Source: Mactra quadrangularis (taxonomy: Eukaryota; Mollusca; Bivalvia; Venerida; Mactridae). From it: a stretch of DNA of 64,000 nucleotides. The notes under the pieces are model-generated. The model was not told the origin of the DNA and did not search any database. It saw nothing but the letters and a program-made list of their open reading frames with translations. This document shows, in pieces, positions 46,617 to 57,624 of this stretch. The stretch lies in assembly GCA_025267735.1 (NCBI GenBank), contig CM046294.1, forward strand, positions 2,638,001 to 2,702,000. The letters are read 5' to 3'. Positions within the stretch are counted from its first letter, which is position 1. Each line of letters begins with the position of its first letter. A program made the translations under genes and the position numbers.

Positions 46617-47647
46617 TCAATGTATTACTCCAGCAAAATCCTATTGGACATCATGTGGAGGGTGTAGTGCTGGTAGTCGTGCTGTACAACTATTTTACTG
46701 GGGCGCGTGTGATCGGACGTTTCCCAGAAAAACAAGTGCTCGGTAAAATAGTTCTGTGAAGTTTTTTTTAAAAGAATAACGTATTTACACTATACATTGT
46801 CTCTGGTAGACTAACCCCTGTATGCAGTGGGATGTACCACTGCCTTGAAGCCATCAAGAGTGTTTTGACGTAATGATGCTTCTAGTAGATTGTTCCATGG
46901 AGTGATAAGTCTCGGAAAGAACGAATGTTGATAAGCGTTAATATTACAGTGATAGGGTACGAATTTCATGTTGTTTCTGGTCGATAAATTGGTATTACAA
47001 ATGTATACTGCATCATCCATGTTGTATCTAGGTGGAGGCACTGGTAGGTAGTTTATAGGAACAGCTACAAGCTGGTGAACAATTTTATACATGAAGATAA
47101 GGTCAAATGAAGATCTACGTTGTTCCAAGGTTGGCCATTTCAATTCAGATAACATAGAAGTGACACTAGTAGGATTTTGGTAATTAAATGGTTTCTTAAG
47201 AACAAATCTTGCGGCATTTCTTTGCACTTGTTCAATTTGTTTGATCTGTGTTTTTTGTTGGGGATTCCATATGGTTGAACTATATTCAAGTTTTGGTCTG
47301 ACGAGCGAATGGTATGCACGTTCTTTGATAGTTTTTGGACAGTGTCTTAAATTCCGCTTTAGAAAACCTAGAACTCTAGAAGCGTTAGACGTAATATTGT
47401 CAATATGGATGTTATACTTCATATTATCTGTAAGCTCGACTCCTAGATACGGATGGTGTTTCACATTTTCAAGAATATGACCTTTCATAGAATATTTAAA
47501 TATCGATTTTTTCCTCTTAGTAGTAATGTTCATGATGGCACATTTATCCACATTAAATTCCATTTGCCAAGTGTTACTCCATTCAATTAGTTTATCAAGA
47601 TCTTGTTGTAAGATTTCATGGTCTGATGGCGAACTTATAGCCCTATG
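46617..47647 (-). mobile_element. 5'-truncated LINE inserted in the MITE centre
   Basis: A 6-bp duplication TTCTTC flanks it (46611-46616 and 47648-47653). On the minus strand it starts within the reverse transcriptase and ends, after a ~190-bp 3' UTR, with a short TTGAAG/TTGAAA-type tail at 46617. The 3' end is intact and the 5' end truncated, as in usual target-primed insertion. Confidence 0.88.
46811..47647 (-). pseudogene. LINE reverse transcriptase C-terminal part
   Basis: An intact frame from the junction at about 47647 to the stop at 46811-46813. It begins RAISSPSDHEILQQDLDKLI, the segment that directly follows the F/YADD catalytic box in CR1/Jockey/RTE-like elements (the box itself is cut off). 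Then come EWSNTWQMEFNVDKCAIMNI and YLGVELTDNMKYNIHIDNI (thumb), and LGFLKRNLRHCPKTIKERAY and LVRPKLEYSSTIWNP. The later part QRNAARFVLK...SVTSMLSELKWPTLEQRR is typical of these C-termini. The 351-residue ORF covering it continues upstream only by reading the MITE, so the first ~75 residues are not LINE. No in-frame stops, so fairly young. Confidence 0.9.
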
Positions 47648-47850
47648 TTCTTCGCCACGAAGAAACGAAAAGACGAGGATTCGACAGATGTAAGGCGAAA
47701 ACACGACACATTTTATCTGTCGTATTGTGGCGAAGAAACGAAAAGACGAAGAAACTATGAATTTGTCGTGTCGTGTCATCGTGTTTTCGTTTTTTCGTTT
47801 CTTCGCGGCGAAGAAACGAAAATACGACATGGCATAAATCAGCCACCATA

Positions 47851-48154
47851 TGTACGGGGTTTTCAACTTTTCACACTAGATAGGTTAGTTGGTTGTAACT
47901 TGATGATCATTAAAGTTAGATTAACATAGTTAAGATATTACGTCACGTTGAATCACACTGCTACAATGTATCAGCATACTCAATATATGTATTTAAGAGT
48001 GAATAAAATACCAGGGTTAAAACCCAGGGTTAACAAGGTATTTGATTTTAGAACAATGTTTAACCTATGTTGAATTGCTAAACGAAGAAATTGAATCAAC
48101 TTAGGGGTTGAAACAAGTTAGAAGTGCTTTACAAATACAAGCAATGGAATAGGC
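47851..48154. other. Intergenic spacer
   Basis: Nothing recognised. Confidence 0.5.
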
Positions 48155-48460
48155 GGGTCCAGCGGGGGGGGGGGGTAAGGGGGGGGGTCCGGACCCCCCC
48201 CCCCCCCCTAGAATTTGGAAAATGTACCTATCCATTAGTGTATTTCTTGCATTTAAGTCATTTTTAAGCAGCATGAAGCAATTTTCTCGGTGCTTAACAT
48301 ACATTTAATGGTACTGTAGTTTTTATTATCAATATGTTACATTTTGTCTGTTAAATGTGTATAATGTGGTTGTGGTTTAAGGTTCGGACCCCCCTAGAAA
48401 AGTTCGGACCCCCCTAGAAAAGTTCGGACCCCCCCCCCTCTAGAAAAAAATCCTGGATCT
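48155..48460. mobile_element. CAGGGGCGG-type MITE, copy 2, with G/C runs
   Basis: The body (AATTTGGAAAATGTACCTAT, GCAGCATGAAGCAATTTTCT) is the reverse complement of 41213-41455. The left end carries runs of 12 and 8 G, then GTCCGGAC and about 15 C, a perfect G/C hairpin. At the right AAAGTTCGGACCCCCCTAG is repeated three times, ending ATCCTGGATCTGCCCTG. Confidence 0.8.
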
Positions 48461-48619
48461 GCCCTGAATGGTAAGTTTATACAAGGTACATGTATATAAT
48501 ATTCAAGCTAAAATTTAAAAACGTGATGATTTTTCTTAAGGAATAAACGTCCATGACAATTAACCAGCCGTAGAAAATGTTGAGACTCGTACAAATGGAT
48601 CTACTTGTACGAAAGAATG

Positions 48620-49022
48620 CAATCTTCGTAAACAGAGATCCTGTTCTACTCGCGTTGTCGTACTGGATATCTACTTAGTCAATGCAAGGTCACGTCGAGA
48701 TGAACTTTGTGTCGACAAATCAATGCGTAGCTTTCATCTAGACGAAAACACTATCAGTCACATTTTGATTTCGTAATTTATATTTTTAGACCAAGGTTTG
48801 CATGCAAATTTAACAGCGGTATTATTCACAGTCTGCGATTGGGTGGCTCATTTCAAATTGCGTGACGTAGACGATGTAAACAAGTTACGTATCATAACAA
48901 TTTCGTCATGAATATTATGATGAGAAAAGGTCACCTGAACGTGACCTTCGTTTGGAAAAGGCCAGATCTAAATTAGCGAGTATGCGAGCGGTAAAATTTT
49001 AGATCGGGATTTAATCAGATTG
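48620..49022 (+). mobile_element. CAATCT element with 9-bp target duplication
   Basis: 403 bp from CAATCTTCGTAAACAGAGAT to GGGATTTAATCAGATTG, flanked by a perfect 9-bp repeat GAAAGAATG (48611-48619 and 49023-49031). Inverted ends are short and imperfect (CAATCT/AGATTG). Nine-base duplications are typical of Mutator-like (MULE) elements, but no transposase is present to prove it. An internally deleted 85-bp relative is at 56484-56568. Confidence 0.88.
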
Positions 49023-49031
49023 GAAAGAATG

Positions 49032-49747
49032 AAACCATTTGTTTTAGCCTGGAAAAGTTCTGAAGGACTTGGCTAGTCTATTAAACTTTCACGTACCCCA
49101 AGGTTATCAAGATTCTCGATCTAAGTATCTAAGAATCTTACTAGGCTCTCGGAACGAGTACAGAGTAAATCAAAGCATTGATAGCGCTGTCGGACTTGAG
49201 GTTTTGATGAAATATATAAACACTGAATAATACGACAAACGTACGATACAAGGGCATTTTCCTTAACATTTACCGATGATTAGAATACATATCTGGTAAA
49301 AACTTCAATTGCACACATAGCACCATCTGCATTTAACATGCAAAACGGGCTACTTTAATTACAGTAGTAATAAACCCTTTAATTGCGCATGCTCGGCCTA
49401 ATGTAATCGTCCGCGACGGATTGAAATAAGGATTTTGCTACAGTCTGCAACTTAACAAGAGGAAAACCTATGTAAAGTACAGGGTAAATTACCTAAAGTA
49501 CACTGAACAGATATTATAGTTAAGAATTTGTTTATTTATACAAATCATTAAATGCCATAAATACAACAATGGTTTTATCCCTTACAATAATCAATTAAAG
49601 TTCAATAACTTAATATTATTATATGAACTAAAATATCTCATATAAGTATCGTCATTGTAATTCTAGATTTTGAAAATACATGTACATGTACAAGATCACG
49701 TGACACCTATAGATTTCAGTCAGCTTTGATATACATTATCTTATTAT
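49032..49747. other. Intergenic, nothing firm
   Basis: A diverged copy of the short palindrome at 43165 lies at 49093-49161 (ATCAAGATTCTCGATCTAAG). Otherwise nothing was recognised. Confidence 0.55.
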
Positions 49748-49808
49748 AGAACAGAACAGAACAGAACAGAACAGAACAGAACAGAACAGAACAGAACAGA
49801 ACAGAACA
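49748..49808 (+). repeat. (AGAAC)n microsatellite
   Basis: Twelve uninterrupted pentamers. Confidence 0.97.
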
Positions 49809-49924
49809 TATACAATTTATAATGTAAAGCACGCAGTATTTTGTACTAGTCTATTTTTGTCAATATTTTTATTTAAATAAAATCGCGTGCTCCTATATAT
49901 ATTTATATGCTTCATCGTAGACAG

Positions 49925-50160
49925 TGTATGACAGTCGTAGCTGGTCTCAAACCCGGTTGAGATGGTAAGGGGATCCACACAGCAGAAGATGCTGTAGTAA
50001 GAATCACAGCCCAATGAAGAAGGTGCCCTTCTCAACAGACTGTTTCCGAGAATTTTATGGAAGAGTATAACCGCCAGAGTGGGGATTCGAACCCATACCT
50101 CTTCGGGACACAAGTTTTGAAATCTGGGCGCGCTATCAACTGCGCTTCAGATCCGGGAGG
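49925..50160 (-). mobile_element. tRNA-derived SINE, family 4
   Basis: Minus strand from 50160: CCCGGATCTGAAGCGCAGTT GATAGCGCGCCCAG (A-box region, tRNA-like) and ATGGGTTCGAATCCCCAC (B box). The body continues with TTCCATAAAATTCTCGGAAA to about 49925. Single copy in the window; the 3' end is uncertain. Confidence 0.8.
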
Positions 50161-50405
50161 GTATACATGTGTATAATTTGTAATACACGTCAGTGACCCG
50201 CGGTGTGTACTGTATTTAAGCTGTATTGTGTACGTGGATATTTTATGTAAACATCTAAATTAGCATGTTATTAACAAAATGTTGAATGTTCAATTTTATT
50301 AATTTGTTAATGTACATATTGGTCAATTCTACTGACCAGGTAGGTCCAGGGGGGGGGTTATAGAATGGTCAGAATCATACACATCTAGCTGGAATGTTTA
50401 TTAAA

Positions 50406-50572
50406 CTGTCAGTAGCACATACATTAACCCTGCTGATTAAAATGCTTAATATTTGTTCGATTATTCCGTAGCATAAACGCTAAATATATAAGATAAATAT
50501 TTTCATTGATAGCGGGTACAGAAGTACTGTAGTGAGTATTTAAATCAGAGGGTTAATGTATGCGCCATTGTC
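50406..50572 (+). mobile_element. CTGTCAG MITE, copy 1
   Basis: CTGTCAGTAGCACATACATT and the mirrored AATGTATGCGCCATTGTCG. The inner part GTACAGAAGTACTGTAGTGA is itself palindromic. The same family as 52696-52857. Confidence 0.75.
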
Positions 50573-51116
50573 GTTCGAATAAGATTTAAAATAAGATATA
50601 AAATCAATTGTTATAAGGGTGGAAGACATTGTAAAAAAGCAAATATTTATCCCAAATTTCAATTATCAGACTGAATTCTGTCCTGTCCTGTCTTGTACTG
50701 AATGGTTATTTATAAAGTACCTAATATACCGATGACAGAATAGCGCGAGCGTGAAATATTGAATTTGAATATAATAACAAACGTATTAAATTTGCATTAA
50801 ATAATATAAACTATACGCCATGCGGGCTTTCATCATCGTATAAAAGTTTTATCTATGGTGACAATGCACTTACATTTTTTACCTACAAATGACATACTTG
50901 ATTACAATACATTCATTTAAATGCACACAAAAAAGTAAATTAATAAGTACTTGATAAAAGTGAATACATGCATGAACGTACAATGTCACATTGCATAAAA
51001 CTGAATAGTTTCTATAAATCTAAGAGAACAATGCGATAGCATATTTAAAGATATTAGAAAAAATCACGTCTCGATTTTAAACTTTGGTTTACTAGCTCCT
51101 GTCAGACAAAATGTTG
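50573..51116. other. Intergenic, nothing recognised
   Basis: AT-rich spacer. Confidence 0.55.
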
Positions 51117-51417
51117 CTGGTGGGTTTAAAGCCGTAGCAACACATTATATAAGTAATATTACGACGGTCTGTCAACCTACTCACCGATCCTAGAAAGGCT
51201 AAGTTTCTGATATGAGCTGTTAACTTGTCACTAGGCGCATAATTCCGTCAGTGACTGGCAACTGATCTATATGATTTAGAATCAGCGATTGGAAAGAGAA
51301 TGAACGTGGACATTATTATTGACCAGGCTCCACGACAATTTGCCTTTCCCGGAAATCGAACCCACGGCCCATCAATTAGTAGATTTGAATGTTTCCTACT
51401 ATGCTAACCGAGCGGCT
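51117..51417 (-). mobile_element. SINE family 1, old copy
   Basis: The same layout on the minus strand: head near 51417 (GCCGCTCGGTTAGCATAG), B box TGGGTTCGATTTCC, central GTCAGTCACTGACG-like motif, tail GGCTTTAAACCCACC at 51117. Confidence 0.8.
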
Positions 51418-51588
51418 ATCAGACTATTTTCAGAGTATGTCGGCGTAGTAGAGAGACACATGTGTGTTATTATTTTACTGAAACTAAGTTCGATACGATT
51501 CTTGTCCCCAACAGATATAATTTAGATCGAGGATCTACCTATACATAACATAGTTCAGCTAATCGTACTTAACTACTACTGCTAATAA

Positions 51589-51859
51589 GGGACTTTAGTC
51601 AGTTATTTCCCCTTGTATACTCTTCAAGTAGGTAGGTCCAATTAGTTGGATTATTTGGATTTTACCATTACTTTTCAATGTCAATTTGCCAAAATTAATC
51701 TATTAATATCTTCATTAACAAGAAAGATATTAGGTAAACTATTTTGCTATCCTAACATAGGAATTCAATGATAAAATCCGAGGATTCCAACTGTAAGGAC
51801 CTACTTACCAATTGGATTGCTTCAAATTTTATCAGGGAAAGATAACTGACTAAAGTCCC
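51589..51859 (+). mobile_element. TAA-type MITE, copy 3 (internally deleted)
   Basis: 271 bp. Inverted ends are GGGACTTTAGTCAGTTATTT and AACTGACTAAAGTCCC, with TAA on both sides (51586-51588 and 51860-51862). About 90 bp of the body of copy 2 is missing. Confidence 0.93.
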
Positions 51860-51955
51860 TAATTGAATTTGAGGGTCATGTGCACGAATGCGGAAATCAG
51901 AACGATTAATTAATGTTGTTACATATCATAATGTTACAAAGAAGCTAAAATTTTA

Positions 51956-52249
51956 CAGGTCGTCCACGTAAATTCTGCGTATATAAACATAGCCAGTTTC
52001 AATACACACCAATATTTAGGGGTGAATTATTTTTATAATTTTATAGTTTAATTAGTTTACACTTATTTTATAAACATATCATTAAATAAAACTTACAATG
52101 TGTATATACATTATTGAAAATAAATGATACATATAAAATGGTCTGTTTAAATCAGTAAAATGCTGTTCATGCATCAGCTTGTTCACCTATCTAGTGGGCA
52201 AGTCCATTGTTTAAAGTACACAAACATGCATGACCTGGAATACGACCTG
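51956..52249 (+). mobile_element. TA-flanked MITE, CAGGTCGT family, copy 2
   Basis: 294 bp from CAGGTCGTCCACGTAAATTC to GAATACGACCTG, with TA at 51954-51955 and 52250-52251. It is inverted relative to the copy at 32196-32487 and nearly the same length. Confidence 0.88.
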
Positions 52250-52695
52250 TACATGAAATGTCGCTTTGATAATAGAGCTTCCATGCATAGGCTACCATGG
52301 ACAAATCTAGGTTAGTTGCAACTATAGATAATATTGAGACCATTTCAATAATAAAAAACATCTTTTGCTTGATTCAAATATCGAGGTATAACTGTATTAA
52401 GACTTAAAACTAAGAAATTGCTACCATTGAATAATAAACAGTCATGTATATGCAAAATACCGATGTCTATTTTTTTCAAAAAAGATTGCGAGGCAAACAA
52501 GTATGTAGTAAGCTCGAATATCTATTGTTTAAATTGAAAGAAATTTGAAACTACATGTTTATGTTTTCAACGAACTTAATATGACAATGCATTAGCAAAA
52601 ATAGTTAAATTCAGATCACGGTAGTTTAAATAATACATGTTTGTCCACTTTGGCTTGATTCAGAGACTATCTGGTTAACATATACATATATTATG
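52250..52695. other. Intergenic, nothing recognised
   Basis: AT-rich spacer. Confidence 0.55.
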
Positions 52696-52857
52696 CTGTC
52701 AGTGGGGCATACATTTACCCCGCTGATTAGGATACTCAATATTTGTTTGATAATCCCAGTATATATATATATACAGATACTCTTTTGTCGATGGTGAGTA
52801 CAGAAGTACTGTAGTAAGTATTTAAATCAGTGGAGTTAATGTATGTGCCGCTGACAG
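52696..52857 (+). mobile_element. CTGTCAG MITE, copy 2
   Basis: CTGTCAGTGGGGCATACATT at the left mirrors AATGTATGTGCCGCTGACAG at the right. The inner GTACAGAAGTACTGTAGTAA is palindromic. A (TA)n tract in the middle is new in this copy. Confidence 0.85.
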
Positions 52858-54049
52858 AAGAAAAAAACCATCAAAGTATTTACAAATATTTTGATTGTAT
52901 GCGTACTTCAAATATAATTATAATAATTATAATTGTATGCAAAATATGATGTATACTTACTAAAATCTGACACACCCATTGCTAAAGTTGGTTATCCATT
53001 TATTAAGTCAATAATCCAGGAATATTTTTACACTTATCAAATTTTGATAAAAATTGAACTCCAGTTTTAGGAGTTTTAATATACTGGCACTGAAGCACTG
53101 ATTCACTCGTACAACAACAACACCTTTAATTAGTCGCCTGTATGCACACAGAAGGAACGAACATGCATTACATGAGCATAAAGTATCCACTTGGAATTTA
53201 GCACCACCTGATGAACGTTTTCAGACCTGTTCCTAGATCTTTTTCTATGTAAAATCCACAGAAGTATGAAAAGTTGAAACATTCACCAATGCAGTTCTAA
53301 GTTCAATAACTGTACGGAGTAAATTTCTTAACTCAGACAATGAATTAAAAAATCTGTAAATTATTGAATAATTAAAAACTGAAACTTAATCCAATAAACA
53401 CTAACTGGTCATTTCATATTAATTCACATTCTTTTTAAGTTTTATTCAAATACAACGAGCTTCGACTTTATATTAACTGCTCATTTACACAATAAACCAT
53501 TTTTCGATAATTTGAAAATACAATAACAAATATTTTCAATTCTAAATAAATTATTCTACTCAACCCCTAGCATTCAATTTCAGACCCACGTTTATAAAGT
53601 CCATGGTACTTAATTGTAAATTCATTATTAATTTATGAAAAAATAAGCAATATGTTTACTATCTAATTAACATCCCAATACATGAACATTGTATTTAACA
53701 TGTTCAAAAATAATTTATTATCATTACCATTAAAAACCTTCAAAGAATGTAAGTTATTATATGTACCTTTTCTATACGACGATCGACAAATAAAAACGAT
53801 ATTCTACCTACAGCGTCGCTCTTTTAAGTGTTCGATTAAATTAATTCGGTCAGTGATTGACTGTCGCTGTACTGTATAGTTTATAAATACGTTCGCTTAG
53901 TACTTCTACAGCATACAGTGCCATCCGAAATTACCTTCACACTTTCAAAAAGCTGGGTATTCATGAACACATTTACATCTTATTTTAGATGTATTTATGC
54001 ATTGGTTAAGTTAATAGATGGTAACATTTGATAAAAGAGTAATGCTACG
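52858..54049. other. Intergenic, nothing recognised
   Basis: AT-rich. An isolated Tc1-type end, CAGTGCCATCCGAAATTACC, is at 53916. No gene was seen. Confidence 0.55.
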
Positions 54050-54989
54050 ATGGAACGCCATTCTGCCATGCGAATAGCTATTCTGCTAAGCGAATTGCTA
54101 TTTGCGAAATGACAAATGCGAAATGACATTTACTAATGATTATTGCGAAATACTTATTGGCACAATGTTATTTTAGAACAATTTCCGCCATTAATCAGAC
54201 CGCTGTCTTCCAGGAAGGTAGGTAGTAAACTGCATTTCGCATTTATCATTAGCAAATGTCATTTAGCAAATTGCAATTTGCATTTCTCAAATTGCATTTC
54301 ACAATAATCATTAGCAAATGTCATTTAGCAAATTGCAATTGGCATTTCTCAAATTAAATTTCACAATAATCATTAGCAAATGATATTTAGCAAATTGCAA
54401 TTGGCATTTCTCAAATTGCATTTCGCATTTATCTTTAGCAAATGTCATTTAGCAAATAGCAATTGGCATTTCTCAAATTGCATTTCACAATAATCATTAG
54501 CAAATGTCATTTAGCAAATTGCAATTGGCATTTCTCAAATTGCATTTCACAATAATCATTAGCAAATGTCATTTCGCAAATTGCATTTCACAATAATCAT
54601 TAGCAAATGTCATTTCGCAAATTGCATTTCGCATTTATCATTAGCAAATATCATTTAGCAAATTGCAATTGGCATTTCTCAAATTGCATTTCACAATAAT
54701 CATTAGCAAATGTCATTTCGCAAATTGCATTTCGCATTTATCATTAGCAAATGTCATTTAGCAAATTGCAATTGGCATTTCTCAAATTGCATTTCACAAT
54801 AATCATTTCGCAAATTGCATTTCGCATTTATCATTAGCAAATGTCATTTAGCAAATTGCAATTGGCATTTCTCAAATTGCATTTCACAATAATCATTAGT
54901 AACTGTCATTTCTCAAATTGCATTTCGCATTTATCTTTAGCAAATGTCATTTAGCAAATTCCAATTGGCATGACAGAATGGCTTTCCAT
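54050..54989. mobile_element. Inverted-repeat element filled with 62-bp satellite
   Basis: The ends ATGGAACGCCATTCTGCCAT (54050) and ATGACAGAATGGCTTTCCAT (to 54989) are inverted with two mismatches. Inside, from about 54165, units of 62 bp repeat (checked on GGCATTTCTCAAATT at 54341, 54403, 54465, 54527). Each unit has AGCAAATGTCATTTAGCAAA, and two spacer types alternate: CACAATAATCATT and CGCATTTATCATT. Short partial units occur where the GGCATTTCTC block is dropped. No ORF. Confidence 0.85.
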
Positions 54990-55472
54990 AAATTTCACTA
55001 CATTTGCATTTCTGACAATATTTTGAACATATGGTACACAGAGTCTAATACGATACATGTACTTATAAATGAGTAAATTGATTCATAAAAACAAAACGTT
55101 TAACAACTCTTGAATCATTCACTGTAGCTGACTTCAGAGAAGTTTTTTTTAATTACATAAAAAGCTAATTCGTGGTATTGCATTTGCTTAAGCGTTCGAT
55201 GTAAACAATCAGCGCATTTGTTGACATGTTACAAAAAGGAATAGTTACAATGCTATTTAAACTATTTATTGATGTCTGTATACACCACTGCATTGCAATG
55301 ATCCCTCCGCGTAACACTTCTGCGAGAAACAAAATCGGAAAGAGAGGTGCATCGTAAAGGAGACTGTTCTACAAATCATAGACCAATTAAGTAAGAGTAT
55401 TACTATGTCTATTAGAAACTAGCATGGATAAAGTTCATGTCGAGACATATATACGTAACATTCATCGTAATT

Positions 55473-55730
55473 GCAGCAGCCGTGGTCTAGTGGTAGGACG
55501 TGTGCTAATGCATCGATTAGTCCCGGGTTCGAACCTTACAACGGACACTCCTAATTTCCATGAACAAGACGGTAATTTGCAGTTGCTTCTCTCCACCCAA
55601 TTATAAATGGGTATTGATGATACTGGTATAATTCTATTTGCGCCAATATATCGTCTGCACTAAAAGAAGTAAAAGACACGCTAGGGAAACTGATACATAG
55701 GAACAAATACCTTGATGACCAGGGTGAAAG
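55473..55730 (+). mobile_element. tRNA-derived SINE, family 3
   Basis: Head GCAGCCGTGGTCTAGTGGTA and B box GGGTTCGAACC, then TTTCCATGAACAAGACGG and CTCCACCCA. The body runs on to about 55730 (CCAGGGTGAAAGC). The most complete plus-strand copy of family 3. Confidence 0.8.
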
Positions 55731-56410
55731 CTGTAAAGTCGGTGAACGTATGAAACTTTATGAAGACTATAGAATGCGTTTACTTATAACATTCAAATTT
55801 AGCATTTGGACTCCGGTTAAAAGTTACAACTTAAAGTCATCGTCTTAAAAAATACCAAAATTGGTATCATTCCGCGGAGCAAGTGACATATATTATCAAA
55901 TTATTGACGTATTACTAAATTCTTTGATATATTAACAGTCAATTTCTCATCAATTTGTTATCCATCTTATTTTCACATTAACTCTAATGGAAAAGTCACG
56001 TGACGTAATGATCACGTGGTACTTATAAGTCTCTACGCTCAGTGTGACATTTTTTATGAATTGATAAAAATTCACGCAGTCAAATAATTAAATAAACATT
56101 TTATGTCAAATGACACGTGAGGAGAAAAGGTTAAGTCACACAGGGCGCGGTTGGTTTACTGACATTTTCAGTAACTCGGATTTTTTGTGAGCAATTTTGA
56201 TTTAACGTCAACCGCCCCGACAAAACTTATAACTCTAAAATCATCCGCAAATAAATCTGTTAAAACATTATTTGGAAAAAGTGTATATTTGACACCACGA
56301 TTTGTAACAGCAGTAAATTTTGTTTATTAGAATGTACGTTTTTTCCACTCTGAAGTCCAGCCATTTTCCCACCCTAGAGGTAACACGCCTCTCGATCTGT
56401 AACTTGGAAA
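55731..56410. other. Intergenic, nothing recognised
   Basis: No gene was supported. Confidence 0.55.
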
Positions 56411-56760
56411 GTATACGCGGTTAACTCAGTCGGTGGCGCGTCTTACTTTGAATTCAAGGGTCATGGGTATGATTCCCGGTGAGCAATCTCCGTAAACAGA
56501 GATCCTGTTCTACTCGCGTTGTCGAGTATGCGAGCGGTAAAATTTTAGATCGGGTTTTAATCAGATTGCCCGATCAGTGGACCTACATACCCTCGTTCAG
56601 TTTGATTAAACACCATTTACTATTACCGTTCTTCTGCATAGCTTTGCATAAAGTAGGAACAACTGTCAGTCAATGGCGATGGTATATGCAACAATAAGAA
56701 CTAGGCTAAAATCATAGATCTAGAGACCTAGGTCTTTGTAAGGGCAGAAAGTAGAACAAT
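56411..56760 (+). mobile_element. tRNA-derived SINE, family 5, interrupted
   Basis: Head GCGGTTAACTCAGTCGGTGG (A box) and GGGTATGATTCCCGGTGAG (B box) up to 56483, then an 85-bp insertion (56484-56568), then the body resumes with TGGACCTACATACC, the central motif AACTGTCAGTCAATGGCGA and a tail to about 56760. Confidence 0.75.
56484..56568 (+). mobile_element. 85-bp internally deleted CAATCT element
   Basis: It keeps the first ~41 and last ~45 bases of the element at 48620-49022 and lacks about 318 bases between, joined at GTTGTCG|AGTATGCG with a 2-base overlap. Flanked by CCCGGTGAG (56475-56483) and CCCGATCAG (56569-56577), a 9-bp duplication with two mismatches. It sits at the B box of a SINE. 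Confidence 0.88.
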
Positions 56761-57624
56761 TTTTGTGAGTCCGGGGCCTGAACTACTACCTTATTATGTT
56801 CACCATCGAAAACTGAAACTGAATGCGATGGAATAAAAAATAGGTTTAAACTCGAGTTATATTAGATTAATTATCAATGTCCTTCTTATTTCTATACAGC
56901 GCTTGCTAGCCCAATAGGCATATAGATAAACGACAAATATTTAGACATGAGTATCAAAATATATAATGTGACAAATTAGTATCAATAGTTAGAATGTATT
57001 TAAAAAACTAACATTAATACATAGAATAATAAGTATCCAATTCACAATTATGTAGATTTCTAGTTTTAATAGAGGCTTAACTCAGTTTAACATTTTTATT
57101 AAAAACACATATTTATTTAGGATTGTATCGTTTAAACTAACACAATTGTCGTACGTACTTAACGTTAAGAAGATCACTAAAGATTTTTCAAGTGTTCATT
57201 TGAAAAATTTAAAAAAAGTCATTAATAAAAAATGTTTATCTAGCTTTTCAAGTTAGTTTTTAAGACGACCACGCAGGGGGTGGTAATGTTGTCGCAACTT
57301 AAAACGTGACTATTATTATCACTAATACAAGTTAAATTGTCTGAATATATAAAAATACAAGTATCATTATACGTTAAGTTAATCTTATTCAAGGATACTT
57401 TTATTTTACAATTTTAGTATTATTTGCTCTAATAAGTGATTGCCTTTCCAAGCTTAAATTTATGATTGGTCAATAAGATTAATTAAGTCAATTTTTCGAC
57501 AAGTTCAAGCCAACCAAAGCCAAATATAGTCGTATAAGAATTAAAAATTAAGTGCATTACTGTCAGACATGCGTCCTGAAACAATAACATAGCAGTAGTG
57601 CATGTAGTAGAATTTAAGTCAGAT
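56761..57624. other. Intergenic, nothing recognised
   Basis: AT-rich spacer. Confidence 0.55.

Larger units (their letters stand above)
46495..47850. mobile_element. Palindromic MITE interrupted by a LINE
   Basis: The outer ends TATGGTGGCTAATTTATGCC (46495) and GGCATAAATCAGCCACCATA (to 47850) are inverted copies. Inside, GAAGAAACGAAAAGACGA and its complement recur in both directions. Taking out the LINE (46617-47647) leaves a 319-bp unit with the joined centre CGTTTCTTCGCCACGAAG, a natural continuation of the palindrome. Confidence 0.88.

Noticed and set aside
47643..47866. N-terminal 75 residues of the 351-residue ORF as part of the reverse transcriptase
   Set aside because: They are translated from the MITE arm. 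The same DNA is open in several frames because of its palindromic repeats.
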